The notes under the pieces: model-generated
What the model was told of the DNA's origin: nothing
The model's database searches: none
What the model saw: the letters and a program-made list of their open reading frames with translations, nothing else
Shown here: positions 49,526-59,741 of the stretch, piece by piece
Layout of the letters: each line of letters starts with the position of its first letter
How positions within the stretch are numbered: the first letter of the stretch is position 1
NCBI RefSeq assembly: GCF_000236035.1
Contig: NZ_JH393257.1
Coordinates: forward strand, 1,263,551-1,327,550
Direction: 5' to 3'
From: Vreelandella boliviensis LC1
Lineage (GTDB): Bacteria; Pseudomonadota; Gammaproteobacteria; Pseudomonadales; Halomonadaceae
DNA length: 64,000 bases
Made by a program: the position numbers and the translations under genes

Positions 49526-51346
49526 TTAAAGAGATGAATCCTTCTCGCGTTTATTAGTGCCAAGGGCATCGGCACCGCGGGGGTCAGTGTAGTGATAATA
49601 ACGTTCGATAGCGCCGCGGGTGATAATACCTGAAATCCGCCGCTGCTTTGGGCTATAGCCATGAACAACGTAGAGCGCCCCCAGAGCGTCGTCCTGAAGT
49701 TTTAGAAACGCTTCGGAAAGCGTCGCCTGTAAGCCAATCGGCGCCAGCTCCAAACGCTGCCCAGGGATTTCCAGCAGATCAATCAGTTCATCCGCAGGCG
49801 GCTCTTCCCCCTGAAGAGCCTCATCGTGCTCAAGTAGCCAGCGCGCCAGTTCAGCGGCTTTTAGCGCCAGCACAGTTTTTTCCTCGGTTGAGCGCTCAAT
49901 TACTAACCACACCGGGTTGGTTGCTAATAAAAGTCGCGCTCGATCAGGCGTGATCATTCGCTCAGTACGCACCAATTGACGCTCCATCACCGCAGGCACC
50001 GAAACCCTTGAGAGCGCCTGCATCAAAGGCTGTTGAAGCGGGTGCAGCCCGTAGCGCACCGTACTGATAAAAAAGCCTTCACAACCAGTCAATTGACGCG
50101 AGGTTAAACACGCCACAACTACCGCCAACATCCCAGGAAGCATAATACTCGGCGTGTGGGTTAACTCCAAAAGCGCCAGTAGCGCAGCAAGGGGAGCCTG
50201 TAGCACAGCTCCCATCATCGCGGCCATGCCTAGCATCGCGTAAATACCTGGATCGGCGGCTTTAGCTGGCCAAAACCAGCCACCCAGCAGACCAAACAAC
50301 GAGCCTGTGGCAGCTCCTATGACCAACACTGGGCCGATAATGCCGATAGGCACACCGCCAGCGACGGTTAGCGCCGTAATCAGCAGTTTGGCAATCATCA
50401 GGGCCAGCAGTACTTTAATTTCCAGCTGATTATTGAGCGCCGCCGCCACGCTGTCATAGCCGATGCCCTGAATCTGAGGAAACCACCAGGCAACCGCACC
50501 AGTCGCCACTCCCACCAATCCAAGACGAATCCAAAGTGGCCACTGCATAATCCGCTGGCTGCGTGAAATATGAATAAACAGACCGGCGAGTAAACCAATC
50601 GCCAAGCCCGTCAACACAACCCACGGTAGATTGATCAACGACCCCAGCGCCACTTCGGGAATACGAAAAGCAGGTTCGTTGCCGTAGGCCAACTGCGCCA
50701 CCAGCGCGCCCATGGTGGAGGCCAAAATAACGGGCATAAAGCTCATCAGGGTGTACTCCATCATCACCACTTCCATGGCGAAGATGACACCTGCGATCGG
50801 CGTATTAAAAGAAGCGGAAATAGCTGCTGCAGTACCGCAAGCCACGAGTACTCTCAAGCTATTATTAGGCAAGCGCATCTGCTGACCAAGCCCGCTGGCT
50901 GCCGCTGCCCCCAAGTGAATCGCCGGGCCCTCACGACCAGCAGAGAGGCCGCCTAGCACCACCACAACACCAACCCACCATTGGTTGAGCCAGTTACGTA
51001 ACGGAAAACGGCCTTGATGATAGGTAAGACGCTCAATTACATGGCCAACGCCCAGTTTGCGCGCTGCCGGTTTTTGTCGATACAACAGCACACCCACTAG
51101 CGTAACCGCCAACATAGGTAACAGCGCGCGCAGCCAGGGCGTCATGCTTTCAAACGCTTCTGGGTGACCATCGGTCATGTAGAGCGCGGCACCCGCTTCC
51201 AATAACAAACGAAACGCCACCATCACCGCGCCGGTAATAATCCCCGAGACAAGACCCAGCAAACAGAGTTGCGGCAAGGCGTCGACGTTAGCCAACTGGC
51301 GACGAAAACTCTCTAAAGTAAAATCCGATCGGGAAAAACGCGCCAC
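49526..51346 (-). CDS. ClC-family chloride channel/transporter with CBS-like C-terminus
   Basis: Chloride channel or chloride/proton exchanger of 606 residues. About ten membrane segments fill roughly residues 25-430. The selectivity motif GREGP is at 137-141 with the gating glutamate E139; the pore segments ISASFNTPIAGVIFAMEVV and GGVPIGIIGPVLVIG are also present. The first filter motif (GSGIP in E. coli) is altered to a GVGHV-like sequence. The C-terminal soluble part (about 440-606) looks like a degenerate CBS domain pair. It is probably first in the operon with hemJ, thiD and hemL. Halophile relevance is plausible but not shown. Confidence 0.9.
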   Translation of the reverse strand: MARFSRSDFTLESFRRQLANVDALPQLCLLGLVSGIITGAVMVAFRLLLEAGAALYMTDGHPEAFESMTPWLRALLPMLAVTLVGVLLYRQKPAARKLGVGHVIERLTYHQGRFPLRNWLNQWWVGVVVVLGGLSAGREGPAIHLGAAAASGLGQQMRLPNNSLRVLVACGTAAAISASFNTPIAGVIFAMEVVMMEYTLMSFMPVILASTMGALVAQLAYGNEPAFRIPEVALGSLINLPWVVLTGLAIGLLAGLFIHISRSQRIMQWPLWIRLGLVGVATGAVAWWFPQIQGIGYDSVAAALNNQLEIKVLLALMIAKLLITALTVAGGVPIGIIGPVLVIGAATGSLFGLLGGWFWPAKAADPGIYAMLGMAAMMGAVLQAPLAALLALLELTHTPSIMLPGMLAVVVACLTSRQLTGCEGFFISTVRYGLHPLQQPLMQALSRVSVPAVMERQLVRTERMITPDRARLLLATNPVWLVIERSTEEKTVLALKAAELARWLLEHDEALQGEEPPADELIDLLEIPGQRLELAPIGLQATLSEAFLKLQDDALGALYVVHGYSPKQRRISGIITRGAIERYYHYTDPRGADALGTNKREKDSSL

Positions 51347-51502
51347 AGCGACCTTCCTGGTTATTAGTTCTAGTGTTCTTGTGTCTCCACTCCCTTGTGT
51401 ATCATAGACGGCTAAGCTTCGACAGCGCGCAACAATCCGCTTAGTCTGTAATAACTGAAGCTAATGTGAAAACCGTTCTGCGTAACCCGCAAGGAGTGAT
51501 TT

Positions 51503-52537
51503 GTGATTAAGGTCGGCATTGTTGGCGGTACCGGTTACACCGGCGTCGAATTACTGCGGCTACTCGCCCAGCACCCCCACGTCAACGTCGCCATGATTAC
51601 CTCGCGCTCGGAAACCGGCGTCAAGGTGTGCGATATGTACCCCAACCTACGCGGCCATTACGACACGCTGGCGTTTAGCGAGCCGGATGCCAAACAGCTG
51701 GGCGCCATGGATGCGGTATTTTTTGCCACCCCCCATGGCGTTGCCCACGCCCTAGCGGGTGAACTACTCGAAAACGGCACTCGGGTGATTGATCTGTCGG
51801 CTGACTTCCGGCTGCGCGATGCAGACGAGTGGAGCCGCTGGTACGACCAAGCCCACGGCGCTCCAGAATTGTTGCAAGAGGCGGTCTACGGGCTGCCAGA
51901 AATGCACCGGGAGAAAATCAAAAAAGCACGCTTAATTGCCGTGCCTGGCTGCTACCCAACCGCCGTTCAGTTGGGCTACTTACCGCTTTTAGAAGCGGGT
52001 TTAATCGACCCAAGCCAACTGATCGCTGACTGTAAATCCGGCGTTACTGGGGCAGGCCGCGGCGCTAAAGTGGGCTCACTGCTCGCCGAAGCCAGCGAGT
52101 CGATGAAAGCCTATGGAGCTTCGGGACACCGCCATCTGCCGGAAATTAGCCAGGGGCTTCGGGATATTCAACAGGCGCCGGTAGGCTTGACGTTTGTGCC
52201 CCACCTCACACCTATGATCCGTGGCATTCACGCGACTCTTTACAGCCAGCTAACCGCTGAACCCGGCGATCTGCAGGCGCTATTTGAGCAGCGCTACGCC
52301 GACGAGCCGTTTGTCGATGTCATGCCCGCAGGAAGTCACCCCGAAACGCGCAGTGTCAAAGGCATTAACACCTGCCGCTTGGCAGTTCACCGGCCTAACA
52401 ATGGCAACACAGTCGTGGTGCTGTCGGTGATCGATAACCTGGTCAAAGGCGCCTCGGGCCAGGCGATTCAGAACCTCAACCTAATGTTTGGCTTTGAAGA
52501 GAACACTGGCCTCACCGCCCCTGCATTAATGCCCTAA
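51503..52537 (+). CDS. argC: N-acetyl-gamma-glutamyl-phosphate reductase ArgC
   Basis: NADPH-dependent reductase of arginine synthesis. It has 344 residues from a GTG at 51503 with AAGGAG upstream. The NADP-binding [14 protein letters not shown] (about 5-18) and the catalytic cysteine C150 in AVPGCYPT are present. It diverges from the ClC gene across a 156-nt gap and is followed by the second repeat copy. Confidence 0.96.
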   Translation: MIKVGIVGGTGYTGVELLRLLAQHPHVNVAMITSRSETGVKVCDMYPNLRGHYDTLAFSEPDAKQLGAMDAVFFATPHGVAHALAGELLENGTRVIDLSADFRLRDADEWSRWYDQAHGAPELLQEAVYGLPEMHREKIKKARLIAVPGCYPTAVQLGYLPLLEAGLIDPSQLIADCKSGVTGAGRGAKVGSLLAEASESMKAYGASGHRHLPEISQGLRDIQQAPVGLTFVPHLTPMIRGIHATLYSQLTAEPGDLQALFEQRYADEPFVDVMPAGSHPETRSVKGINTCRLAVHRPNNGNTVVVLSVIDNLVKGASGQAIQNLNLMFGFEENTGLTAPALMP

Positions 52538-52605
52538 ACACCTCACCAAAACCAGCATGCAGAGTGTACCTCAAAGGGGTTCTTGACCAAGGCAGTTAAC
52601 GTGAT

Positions 52606-52740
52606 GCGAGGGTCTTTTTCCAGGGCCGGAATAATGTTCCCGACAATTCCGGCATTTCCGCCATCCATGGCGGTCAGATGTCGAAAGTAGCGCCCATGGA
52701 CGGGTTCACAGCGCCCTCGCGGAAACCTGCCCTCGCCAGC
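52606..52740 (-). repeat. dispersed intergenic repeat, copy B
   Basis: Minus-strand copy of the element at 4651. The segment 52705-52735 is identical (31 nt, reverse complement) to 4655-4685, and the GGGCGCTACTTT and AGACCCTCGC blocks are also shared. Copy B carries about 50 extra nt between those blocks (approximately 52622-52680). It fills most of the 327-nt argC-erpA gap. The open frame across it (52543-52818) is a translation of the repeat, not a gene. Confidence 0.8.
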
Positions 52741-52864
52741 TAAGGGCTGCAAGCTAAGCTTCACCAAACTAATTCCCAGCAATAGTTGACCAATTTGCTG
52801 GGAATTACCCATAATCATCCCCCAATGCCGATTTATTCGTTCTTAAAGCTCGCGGGAGGTACCC

Positions 52865-53218
52865 ATGAGCGGTGCAGAAGCCTTTGTTCCTACCCCACTA
52901 CTGCTCTCTGATAGCGCACGCAAACGTATTAATGCGCTGATTGCAGAAGAAAATAATCCATCTCTTAAACTACGGGTCTACGTGACCGGTGGCGGCTGTT
53001 CGGGTTTTCAGTACGGTTTCGACTTTGCCGAAAACGTCGCCGACGATGACACTGTGATTGAGTTCGGCAACGCTGCCTTAGTGGTTGACCCGCTCTCTTA
53101 CCAATATTTGGTAGGCTCCACCGTCGATTACGAAGAGGGCTTGGCGGGCGCGCGTTTTCGCGTGCAAAACCCCAATGCCACCACCACCTGCGGCTGCGGT
53201 GCCTCCTTCATGGTTTAA
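52865..53218 (+). CDS. erpA: iron-sulfur cluster insertion protein ErpA
   Basis: A-type carrier that delivers Fe-S clusters to apo-enzymes. It has 117 residues, with all three cluster cysteines in place: C45 (GGGCSGFQY), C109 and C111 (TTCGCGASF). An N-terminal extension of about 12 residues precedes the family core. GGGAGGTACCC lies before the ATG. It is the second plus-strand gene after argC. Confidence 0.95.
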   Translation: MSGAEAFVPTPLLLSDSARKRINALIAEENNPSLKLRVYVTGGGCSGFQYGFDFAENVADDDTVIEFGNAALVVDPLSYQYLVGSTVDYEEGLAGARFRVQNPNATTTCGCGASFMV

Positions 53219-53392
53219 CCGCTATGGTCTAAACAGCGTTGGCCCGCAGCGCTCCCCGTGACTTGACGCCCTGACGGTTTCTCGCCAAGGTTAATAGGTC
53301 AACAACGGCTTAAATAACGGTTTATAAAGAGTAACAAATGGTGAAAACCGCTTTATAACCCGCCACCAGCCAAACAAAGCACGGGGAAACTT

Positions 53393-54169
53393 ATGAAAGT
53401 AGTACTACCACTCAGCCTAACCAAAACCACACTGGTTCTCGCACTGGGATTGGGCAGCGCCACTGCCGCCATGGCCCAAACGCCATCGGTGAACGTAGCC
53501 ACTGACCCAAGCTTTGTGCCGTTTGAAATGATGGATCAAGAGACCGGCGAAATGGTCGGCTTCGATATGGATATCATCAACGAAGTCGCCGAACGCGCAG
53601 GCTTTGAAGTCAATCTCACCACCATGGAATTCTCCGGCATCATTCCCGCCGTGCAAACCGGTAGCCAAGAGATCGCCATTGCCGGCACCACCATTACCGA
53701 AGAACGTGCACAAGTCGTCGATTTTTCAGACCCCTACTACGATTCAGGTCTGCGCATTATTGTTCGCGCCGATAATGACAGCGTCGAGACACTCGAAGAC
53801 CTTCAAGACCTTGCCGTCGGTACCAAAATCGGTTCCACCAGTTATGACTACCTGCAGCAAGAACTCGGCGAAGATGCGGACATTACTCCCTTCCCTGGTA
53901 CTGCTGACATGTACATGGCGCTGCTAGGCCGCAACGTCGACGCAGTGCTCTACGACGCTCCTAACGTCTCCTACTTCTCGCAGACCCGTGGCGAAGGCCG
54001 TACCAAGGTCGTCGGACCACTGTATGAAGGCCAACAGTACGGCATCGTGTTCCACAAGGGCAGTGAGTGGGTAGAACCCACCAACGAAGCACTGGCTGCT
54101 ATGCGTGAAGATGGCACCTACGATGAGATCTACACCAAGTGGTTTGGTGAAGCGCCCAGCGAAGAATGA
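53393..54169 (+). CDS. glnH: polar amino-acid ABC transporter substrate-binding protein (GlnH-like)
   Basis: Periplasmic binding protein, 258 residues. A signal peptide (about 1-28, ending AAMAQ) is followed by the type-II binding fold. [11 protein letters not shown] (about 35-45), [11 protein letters not shown] (about 57-67), [19 protein letters not shown] and the C-terminal [10 protein letters not shown] are typical of family-3 binding proteins. The likely cargo is glutamine, but family 3 covers several polar amino acids. A hairpin follows before the permease. Confidence 0.85.
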   Translation: MKVVLPLSLTKTTLVLALGLGSATAAMAQTPSVNVATDPSFVPFEMMDQETGEMVGFDMDIINEVAERAGFEVNLTTMEFSGIIPAVQTGSQEIAIAGTTITEERAQVVDFSDPYYDSGLRIIVRADNDSVETLEDLQDLAVGTKIGSTSYDYLQQELGEDADITPFPGTADMYMALLGRNVDAVLYDAPNVSYFSQTRGEGRTKVVGPLYEGQQYGIVFHKGSEWVEPTNEALAAMREDGTYDEIYTKWFGEAPSEE

Positions 54170-54202
54170 GTGTAAACACCCAATAATAGCGTAACGCCGT
54201 TA

Positions 54203-54233
54203 CAGGGCCGGGTGGCCACAACCCCCGGCCCTG
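54203..54233 (+). terminator. intercistronic hairpin between glnH and glnP
   Basis: A 10-bp GC-rich stem CAGGGCCGGG/CCCGGCCCTG with an 11-nt loop. It lacks a clear T tract. Such hairpins between binding-protein and permease genes protect the upstream message and reduce downstream expression. Confidence 0.6.
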
Positions 54234-54286
54234 CTGCGTTTCTTATCTGCTTTTAGTCAGCTGTTTTCTGTTTCAGGAGTCTACGC

Positions 54287-54958
54287 GTGGACGTCAATTT
54301 TCAATTTGATTGGTCGGCAGCGTTTGGGTCTATCCCTTACCTCTTGCCGGGTATTCCCTGGACGTTACTTATCTCATTTGGCGGTTTGGCCATTGGTTTC
54401 TTTATTGGCATATTCTTTGGCCTGTTACGCATTAGCCGCCTGCGCTGGCTACGCTGGCCGGCCATCGTTTACGTCGAGGTATTCCGTGGCACGCCTATCC
54501 TGGTGCAAGTGCTGTTTATTTTTTACGGCTTGCCGCAGCTGTTAGGTAGCCCCATCAATGCTCTGGTCGCTGGCATTGCTGCCATTGCGGTCAACTCCGG
54601 TGCTTATATCTCGGAAATTGTCCGCGGCGGCGTACAGTCAATTGAACGCGGCCAAGGTGAAGCTTCGCTCTCCCTGGGGCTCTCCCGCACCCAGGCGTTT
54701 CGCTACGTTATCTGGCCCCAGGCATTTCGGCGCATGATTCCACCTCTCGGTAACCAGGGCATTATCAGCATCAAAGACACCTCACTGTTCTCAGTCATTG
54801 GCGTCGGCGAGCTGGTGCGCCAGGGGCAAATCTATATCGCCACCACCTTTACGGCCCTTGAGGTCTACTTCATGGTCGCCCTGATGTATCTGGCGATCAC
54901 CTGGACGCTCTCCATCATCCTGCGCCAACTTGAGCGCAGAGGCCTGGCCGGACAATAA
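54287..54958 (+). CDS. glnP: polar amino-acid ABC transporter permease (GlnP-like)
   Basis: Inner-membrane permease of 223 residues, starting at GTG 54287 after CAGGAG. About five membrane segments are visible. The EAA-like motif near 117-135 ([17 protein letters not shown]) contacts the ATPase. The family-3 permease signature [14 protein letters not shown] is near 63-76. It lies between glnH and glnQ, all on the plus strand. Confidence 0.88.
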   Translation: MDVNFQFDWSAAFGSIPYLLPGIPWTLLISFGGLAIGFFIGIFFGLLRISRLRWLRWPAIVYVEVFRGTPILVQVLFIFYGLPQLLGSPINALVAGIAAIAVNSGAYISEIVRGGVQSIERGQGEASLSLGLSRTQAFRYVIWPQAFRRMIPPLGNQGIISIKDTSLFSVIGVGELVRQGQIYIATTFTALEVYFMVALMYLAITWTLSIILRQLERRGLAGQ

Positions 54959-54969
54959 GGACACGCGCA

Positions 54970-55740
54970 ATGAGCAATACAATGAACAGCGCAACGCACC
55001 CCATTGTGCGTATGCAGAAGCTCAATAAACACTTTGGCAGCCTGCACGTACTCAACGATATTGATCTTACCATTGTGCCTGGTGAGGTGGTCGTGATTAT
55101 CGGTGCCAGTGGCTCAGGCAAATCGACGCTAATTCGCTGTATTAATGGCTTGGAAGAGTTCCAGTCCGGCAGTCTAGTAGTCGATAGCAATGAGCTACTG
55201 CCCCATGGCAAGAGCACCAAAGCGCTGCAAACCATTCGCACCGAAGTCGGCATGGTCTTTCAGCAGTTCAATCTCTTTCCCCACCTCAGCGTCATCGATA
55301 ACGTCACCCTGGCGCCGATGAAAGTACGCGGTTTAAGCCGTGACGAGGCGGTCAGCAATGCCAAACGATTGCTTGATCGGGTGGGTATCGCCGACCAGGC
55401 CGATAAGTACCCCAGCCAGCTCTCAGGCGGCCAGCAGCAGCGTGTGGCGCTGGCTCGCGCCTTGGCCATGGAGCCGCGTCTGATGCTGTTTGACGAGCCC
55501 ACATCGGCGCTTGACCCGGAAATGATCGGTGAAGTGCTGGATGCCATGCGCGAGCTGGCCAAAGAAGGCATGACCATGGTGATTGTCACCCATGAAATGG
55601 GCTTTGCCCGCGAGGTCGCCGACCGGGTTATTTTTATCCATAAAGGCGAGATTACTGAAGAGGGCCACCCTGAGAAACTGTTCGATTCTCCGCAACACGA
55701 ACGCACCCAATCCTTCCTTGCGCGCGTGCTTAAACATTAA
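54970..55740 (+). CDS. glnQ: polar amino-acid ABC transporter ATPase (GlnQ-like)
   Basis: ATPase of the same transporter, 256 residues. Walker [10 protein letters not shown] (about 45-53), the Q loop [10 protein letters not shown] (about 94-103), the signature [15 protein letters not shown] (about 150-164), Walker [13 protein letters not shown] (about 171-182) and the switch THEMGFA are all present. It is 11 nt after glnP and is followed by a terminator. Confidence 0.92.
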   Translation: MSNTMNSATHPIVRMQKLNKHFGSLHVLNDIDLTIVPGEVVVIIGASGSGKSTLIRCINGLEEFQSGSLVVDSNELLPHGKSTKALQTIRTEVGMVFQQFNLFPHLSVIDNVTLAPMKVRGLSRDEAVSNAKRLLDRVGIADQADKYPSQLSGGQQQRVALARALAMEPRLMLFDEPTSALDPEMIGEVLDAMRELAKEGMTMVIVTHEMGFAREVADRVIFIHKGEITEEGHPEKLFDSPQHERTQSFLARVLKH

Positions 55741-55802
55741 ATTAAACACCCTTTGAGGCTTTAAAATAACCGCTTATTCGCGCTGAATTACGCTTTTTTG
55801 CT

Positions 55803-55830
55803 GGCCTGTCGACACGACAGGCCATTTTTT
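55803..55830 (+). terminator. rho-independent terminator after glnQ
   Basis: A 9-bp perfect stem GGCCTGTCG/CGACAGGCC with a 3-nt loop, followed by ATTTTTTT, 62 nt after the glnQ stop. Confidence 0.9.
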
Positions 55831-55834
55831 TGCC

Positions 55835-56233
55835 TGTGGATAACCTTTTTTTTCATCGATCGTTTTTTTGCTCGTAAGGCCTATCATGGGAGTCTCTTAG
55901 CGTTAGATCCACACCCAACGGAGGTTGTTCACAGCTGCGGTAACAACCCAGGTACTGGCCGGTGGATAAGCCGTGCCTAATTACATCTGTGGATAAAGCG
56001 CTATTCCATCCACAGGCTTAACACCCTTTCTGCCCAGGCACTCCCGCTTTCAAACATGTAGAAGTCAACAATATAAACACCTGAAATTATTGAATATAAG
56101 TGGCTTATGCACAGAAATTGTCCACACTAGTAGTTACAACATTTACAGAACTTCTCTTATTTTATATTTATGTTGTTATTAATAGAGGCTGTTTAGGGAT
56201 TGTGGGTGTGGAAAAACCTGACGGTTACCCACA
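55835..56233. other. oriC candidate 2: DnaA-box cluster upstream of mnmG
   Basis: Non-coding region between glnQ and mnmG (whole gap 595 nt). Boxes matching TTATNCACA lie at 55835-55843, 55988-55996 and 56105-56113. One-mismatch boxes lie at 55925, 55961, 56118, 56207 and 56225. A strongly AT-rich stretch spans about 56050-56190. In E. coli and Vibrio oriC lies directly upstream of mnmG. Beyond boxes, terminator and AT-rich DNA I see nothing in this gap. Confidence 0.7.
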
Positions 56234-56335
56234 GGGGGTTTATACTTGCCGCCTCATTGATCTAAGGTGGCCGCGTCTTAAACCGACTGCGCAGGTCACA
56301 TCATCCGTGCCGATGGGCACAAGACGAGGTGTCTC

Positions 56336-58240
56336 TTGAATTACCCCGACCGCTTTGACGTGATTGTCATCGGCGGTGGCCATGCGGGAACCGAAGCCGC
56401 ACTGGCCTCTGCTCGCATGGGCTGTCAGACCCTGCTGCTCACCCACAACATCGAAACCCTGGGCCAAATGTCGTGTAATCCCGCCATTGGCGGCATCGGT
56501 AAAAGTCATTTGGTCAAGGAAATTGATGCATTGGGCGGCGCCATGGGGCTTGCCACGGATTTAGGTGGCATCCAGTTTCGTGTGCTCAATGCCAGCAAAG
56601 GGCCTGCGGTTCGGGCCACCCGTGCCCAGGCTGACCGTATCCGCTATAAATCCGCTATCCGCGGAATGCTGGAAAACCAGCCCAACTTGACGATTTTTCA
56701 ACAGGCCGCTGGCGATCTGATTGTGGATAACGACACCGTTCGCGGTGTCGTCACGGAAACCGGCATTCGTTTTAACGCCGAAAGCGTCGTGCTGTGCACC
56801 GGGACGTTTTTGGGTGGCGTGATTCATATTGGTCTGGATCAAAGCAAAGGTGGTCGCGCCGGTGATCCGCCTTCCAATGCGCTGGCCGAACGACTACGCG
56901 CACTGCCGTTTCGCGTTGATCGTCTGAAAACCGGCACACCACCGCGGATTGATGCTAAAACGGTAGATTTTTCTCAGCTGGAAGAGCAAGCCGGCGATAG
57001 CCCGACGCCCGTTATGTCCTACCTGGGGTCACGGGAAATGCACCCGGAGCAGGTCAGTTGTCACATAGCGCATACCAATCAGCAGACCCACGATCTCATC
57101 CTGGCAAACCTTGATCGCTCGCCAATGTATTCGGGCGTGATCGAAGGGATTGGGCCGCGCTATTGCCCGTCAATCGAAGACAAGGTTCATCGCTTTGCCG
57201 ATAAATCCAGCCATCAGGTGTTTATTGAACCCGAAGGCTTGGATACCCATGAGCTCTACCCCAACGGCATCTCGACGTCGCTGCCCTTTGACGTGCAGAT
57301 TCAGGTGGTGCGCTCCATCAAAGGCCTGGAAAACGCGCATATCACCCGGCCTGGCTACGCCATTGAGTATGATTTTTTTGATCCACGGGACTTAAAACAC
57401 TCGTTGGAAACCAAATTTATCCACAACCTGTTTTTCGCGGGCCAAATCAACGGCACGACCGGCTACGAAGAAGCCGGTGCACAAGGTTTGCTGGCAGGCT
57501 TGAATGCTGCTCGCCGTGCGCAAGAGATGGACGCCTGGTATCCCCGTCGCGATGAAGCCTATCTTGGTGTACTGGTCGACGACCTGATTACCATGGGCAC
57601 CAAAGAGCCTTACCGCATGTTTACTTCCCGTGCGGAGTACCGCTTGCTGCTACGGGAAGACAATGCCGATCTGCGCTTGACTGAAACCGGCCGTAATCTG
57701 GGTCTGGTTAACGACACCCGCTGGGCCGCATTTAGTCAAAAACGCGAAGCCATTGAGCAAGAAACCGCACGGCTAAGCACACTCTGGGTTCAACCCGGTA
57801 GCCCTGCTGCTGAAAAAGTGGCAGAAAAAACCGGCGCTCCGCTGTCGCGGGAATATTGCTTGAGTGATCTGCTTAAACGCCCTGAACTGACCTACAGCGA
57901 TTTAGCCAATCTGCCCGGTATTGAGGGCACTCTCGTGACCGATCCTGCGGTTGCCGAGCAGGTGCAGATCCAAGCTAAATATCAAGGCTATATTGATCGC
58001 CAACAGCATGAGATCAATAAGCTCAAACGCCACGAAGCGACGCCACTGCCTGCAGAGTTGGACTATTTAAAAGTGGAAGGCTTGTCGAACGAAATCCGTC
58101 AGAAGCTTGCCGAAGCGCGGCCGGAAACCCTGGCCCATGCGGCACGTATTTCAGGCGTGACTCCGGCGGCTATCTCTATTTTGTTGGTGCACCTGAAAAA
58201 GCGCCGCTTGGTAGCCGCGGCAGAGGTCGTTAACGGATGA
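56336..58240 (+). CDS. mnmG: tRNA uridine-5-carboxymethylaminomethyl modification enzyme MnmG (GidA)
   Basis: FAD protein that with MnmE modifies wobble uridine in tRNA. It has 634 residues from a TTG at 56336, preceded by GAGG; the N-terminus [20 protein letters not shown] is as expected. [10 protein letters not shown] (about 13-22) binds FAD, and [13 protein letters not shown] (about 47-59) has the catalytic Cys. The GidA C-terminal helical domain is complete. Its stop overlaps the rsmG start by 4 nt. Confidence 0.97.
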   Translation: MNYPDRFDVIVIGGGHAGTEAALASARMGCQTLLLTHNIETLGQMSCNPAIGGIGKSHLVKEIDALGGAMGLATDLGGIQFRVLNASKGPAVRATRAQADRIRYKSAIRGMLENQPNLTIFQQAAGDLIVDNDTVRGVVTETGIRFNAESVVLCTGTFLGGVIHIGLDQSKGGRAGDPPSNALAERLRALPFRVDRLKTGTPPRIDAKTVDFSQLEEQAGDSPTPVMSYLGSREMHPEQVSCHIAHTNQQTHDLILANLDRSPMYSGVIEGIGPRYCPSIEDKVHRFADKSSHQVFIEPEGLDTHELYPNGISTSLPFDVQIQVVRSIKGLENAHITRPGYAIEYDFFDPRDLKHSLETKFIHNLFFAGQINGTTGYEEAGAQGLLAGLNAARRAQEMDAWYPRRDEAYLGVLVDDLITMGTKEPYRMFTSRAEYRLLLREDNADLRLTETGRNLGLVNDTRWAAFSQKREAIEQETARLSTLWVQPGSPAAEKVAEKTGAPLSREYCLSDLLKRPELTYSDLANLPGIEGTLVTDPAVAEQVQIQAKYQGYIDRQQHEINKLKRHEATPLPAELDYLKVEGLSNEIRQKLAEARPETLAHAARISGVTPAAISILLVHLKKRRLVAAAEVVNG

Positions 58241-58896
58241 GTTCGCTGAACCCCCTGTTGAAAACGCTGCCTGCCAGCGTCGCCCCACGGCTCGATCAAG
58301 GGCTTGGTCAGTTGGCTATCAGCGTTGACGACCATCAGCGAGAACAGCTGCTAGGCTTGTTAGCGCTATTGCACAAGTGGAACCGGGCTTATAACCTCAC
58401 AGCGGTACGCGATGTGGATGACATGGTATCGCGTCACGTGCTGGATAGCGCCGCAGTGCTGCCCTATGTTCAGGGGCCGCGGCTGCTGGATGTGGGTGCA
58501 GGCCCTGGGTTACCTGGCATAGTACTGGCCATTTTAGCCCCCCAGCTTGATGTGACACTGCTGGATAGCAATGGCAAAAAGGTGCGCTTTCAGCGCCAGG
58601 CGGTCATGGAGCTAGGGCTTGAAAACGTCACCCCCCTACAGGCACGGGTGGAACAGTTTGAGGCCCCGGCTTTCGATCAGGTGATTTCCCGGGCGTTTGC
58701 CAGCCTGGTTGATTTTGTCACCTTGACCCGCCAGCTACCCAGTGCCGACGGCCAGTGGTTAGCCATGAAAGGCCCGGGGGCAGATGATGAACTGCGCGAT
58801 CTTCCACCCGGCATTTGTCTGCATGAGCGTCACCTGCTGGAAGTCCCCTTTGAAGCGGCCCAGCGGCAGCTGCTGATCTTAAATATAGACAGCTGA
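58237..58896 (+). CDS. rsmG: 16S rRNA (guanine527-N7)-methyltransferase RsmG
   Basis: Methylates G527 of 16S rRNA; loss gives low-level streptomycin resistance. It has 219 residues, with [14 protein letters not shown] (about 46-59), [10 protein letters not shown] (about 68-77) and the SAM motif [13 protein letters not shown] (about 85-97). It overlaps mnmG by 4 nt. Its last codons form the first copy of a 14-bp tandem repeat that continues into the gap before parA. Confidence 0.95.
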   Translation: MSSLNPLLKTLPASVAPRLDQGLGQLAISVDDHQREQLLGLLALLHKWNRAYNLTAVRDVDDMVSRHVLDSAAVLPYVQGPRLLDVGAGPGLPGIVLAILAPQLDVTLLDSNGKKVRFQRQAVMELGLENVTPLQARVEQFEAPAFDQVISRAFASLVDFVTLTRQLPSADGQWLAMKGPGADDELRDLPPGICLHERHLLEVPFEAAQRQLLILNIDS

Positions 58897-58938
58897 ATAT
58901 AGACAGCTGAATGTTGAAAGCTAAATGTTGATTCTGAC
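58883..58938. repeat. 14-bp tandem repeat at the rsmG 3' end
   Basis: Two exact copies of ATATAGACAGCTGA (58883-58896 and 58897-58910), then two decayed copies (58911-58924 and 58925-58938). The first includes the rsmG stop. The array ends just before the parA ribosome site. Confidence 0.85.
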
Positions 58939-58958
58939 CCCCAGAAGGAGTTGAGTAC

Positions 58959-59726
58959 GTGAGCCAGATCATTGCCCTGACCAACCAAAAAGGCGGCGTG
59001 GGCAAGACCACCTCGGCCGTTAATCTGGCGGCCAGTCTCGCTGCGCTCGACCGTCGCGTACTGCTGGTGGATCTTGACCCCCAAGGCCATGCCAGCATGG
59101 GCAGTGGCATCGACAAATATGCGCTCGGCAAAAGCGTGCTTGATGTTCTATTGGGCGAAGCAACAGCGGCTGAAACCATTGTCAAAAAACTGGCGGTCAA
59201 GTACGACGTTCTGCCGGGCAACGGTGATCTTACCGCCGCAGAAGTCGAGCTATTAGATCGCGATAAGAGCGAGAGCTGCCTAACTACCGCGCTTGCAACG
59301 GTTTCAGACAACTACGACGTAGTGTTGATCGACTGCCCACCCTCTTTGAATATGCTGACCGTCAATGCGTTAACGGCTTCCGATAGCGTGCTGATCCCTC
59401 TCCAGTGTGAATTTTACGCGCTAGAGGGGTTATCAGCTCTGCTCGATACCGTTGAGCAGATTAAGCAAAATGTTAATCCTGATCTAGCGATTGCCGGTAT
59501 TCTGCGCACCATGTACGACAAGCGCACCAGCCTAACGCGGGAAGTGGATAAGCAGTTGCGTGATTACTTTGGCGATATGCTGTTGAAAACGACCATTCCG
59601 CGCAACGTAAAAGTTGCCGAAGCACCGAGCCACGGGTTACCCGTGACGCAATATGCCCGGTTCTCCCGGGGTAGTCAGGCCTATCGTGTGTTGGCCAAAG
59701 AGATAATTCGTCGCCTGGCGCTATAA
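58959..59726 (+). CDS. parA: chromosome-partitioning ATPase ParA (Soj)
   Basis: Walker-type ATPase that moves ParB-parS complexes. It has 255 residues from a GTG at 58959 with AAGGAG upstream. It has the deviant Walker A KGGVGKTTSA (about 10-19), walker A' VDLDPQGHA (about 38-46) and Walker B VLIDCPPSL. It lacks the N-terminal helix-turn-helix of plasmid ParA, so it is the small chromosomal type. It pairs with parB 15 nt downstream. Confidence 0.97.
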   Translation: MSQIIALTNQKGGVGKTTSAVNLAASLAALDRRVLLVDLDPQGHASMGSGIDKYALGKSVLDVLLGEATAAETIVKKLAVKYDVLPGNGDLTAAEVELLDRDKSESCLTTALATVSDNYDVVLIDCPPSLNMLTVNALTASDSVLIPLQCEFYALEGLSALLDTVEQIKQNVNPDLAIAGILRTMYDKRTSLTREVDKQLRDYFGDMLLKTTIPRNVKVAEAPSHGLPVTQYARFSRGSQAYRVLAKEIIRRLAL

Positions 59727-59741
59727 AATGAGGAAAAGCGA

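Noticed and set aside
52543..52818. 91-residue open frame on the minus strand
   Set aside because: It is a translation of the dispersed repeat copy B; copy A gives the same peptide style in an unrelated context.
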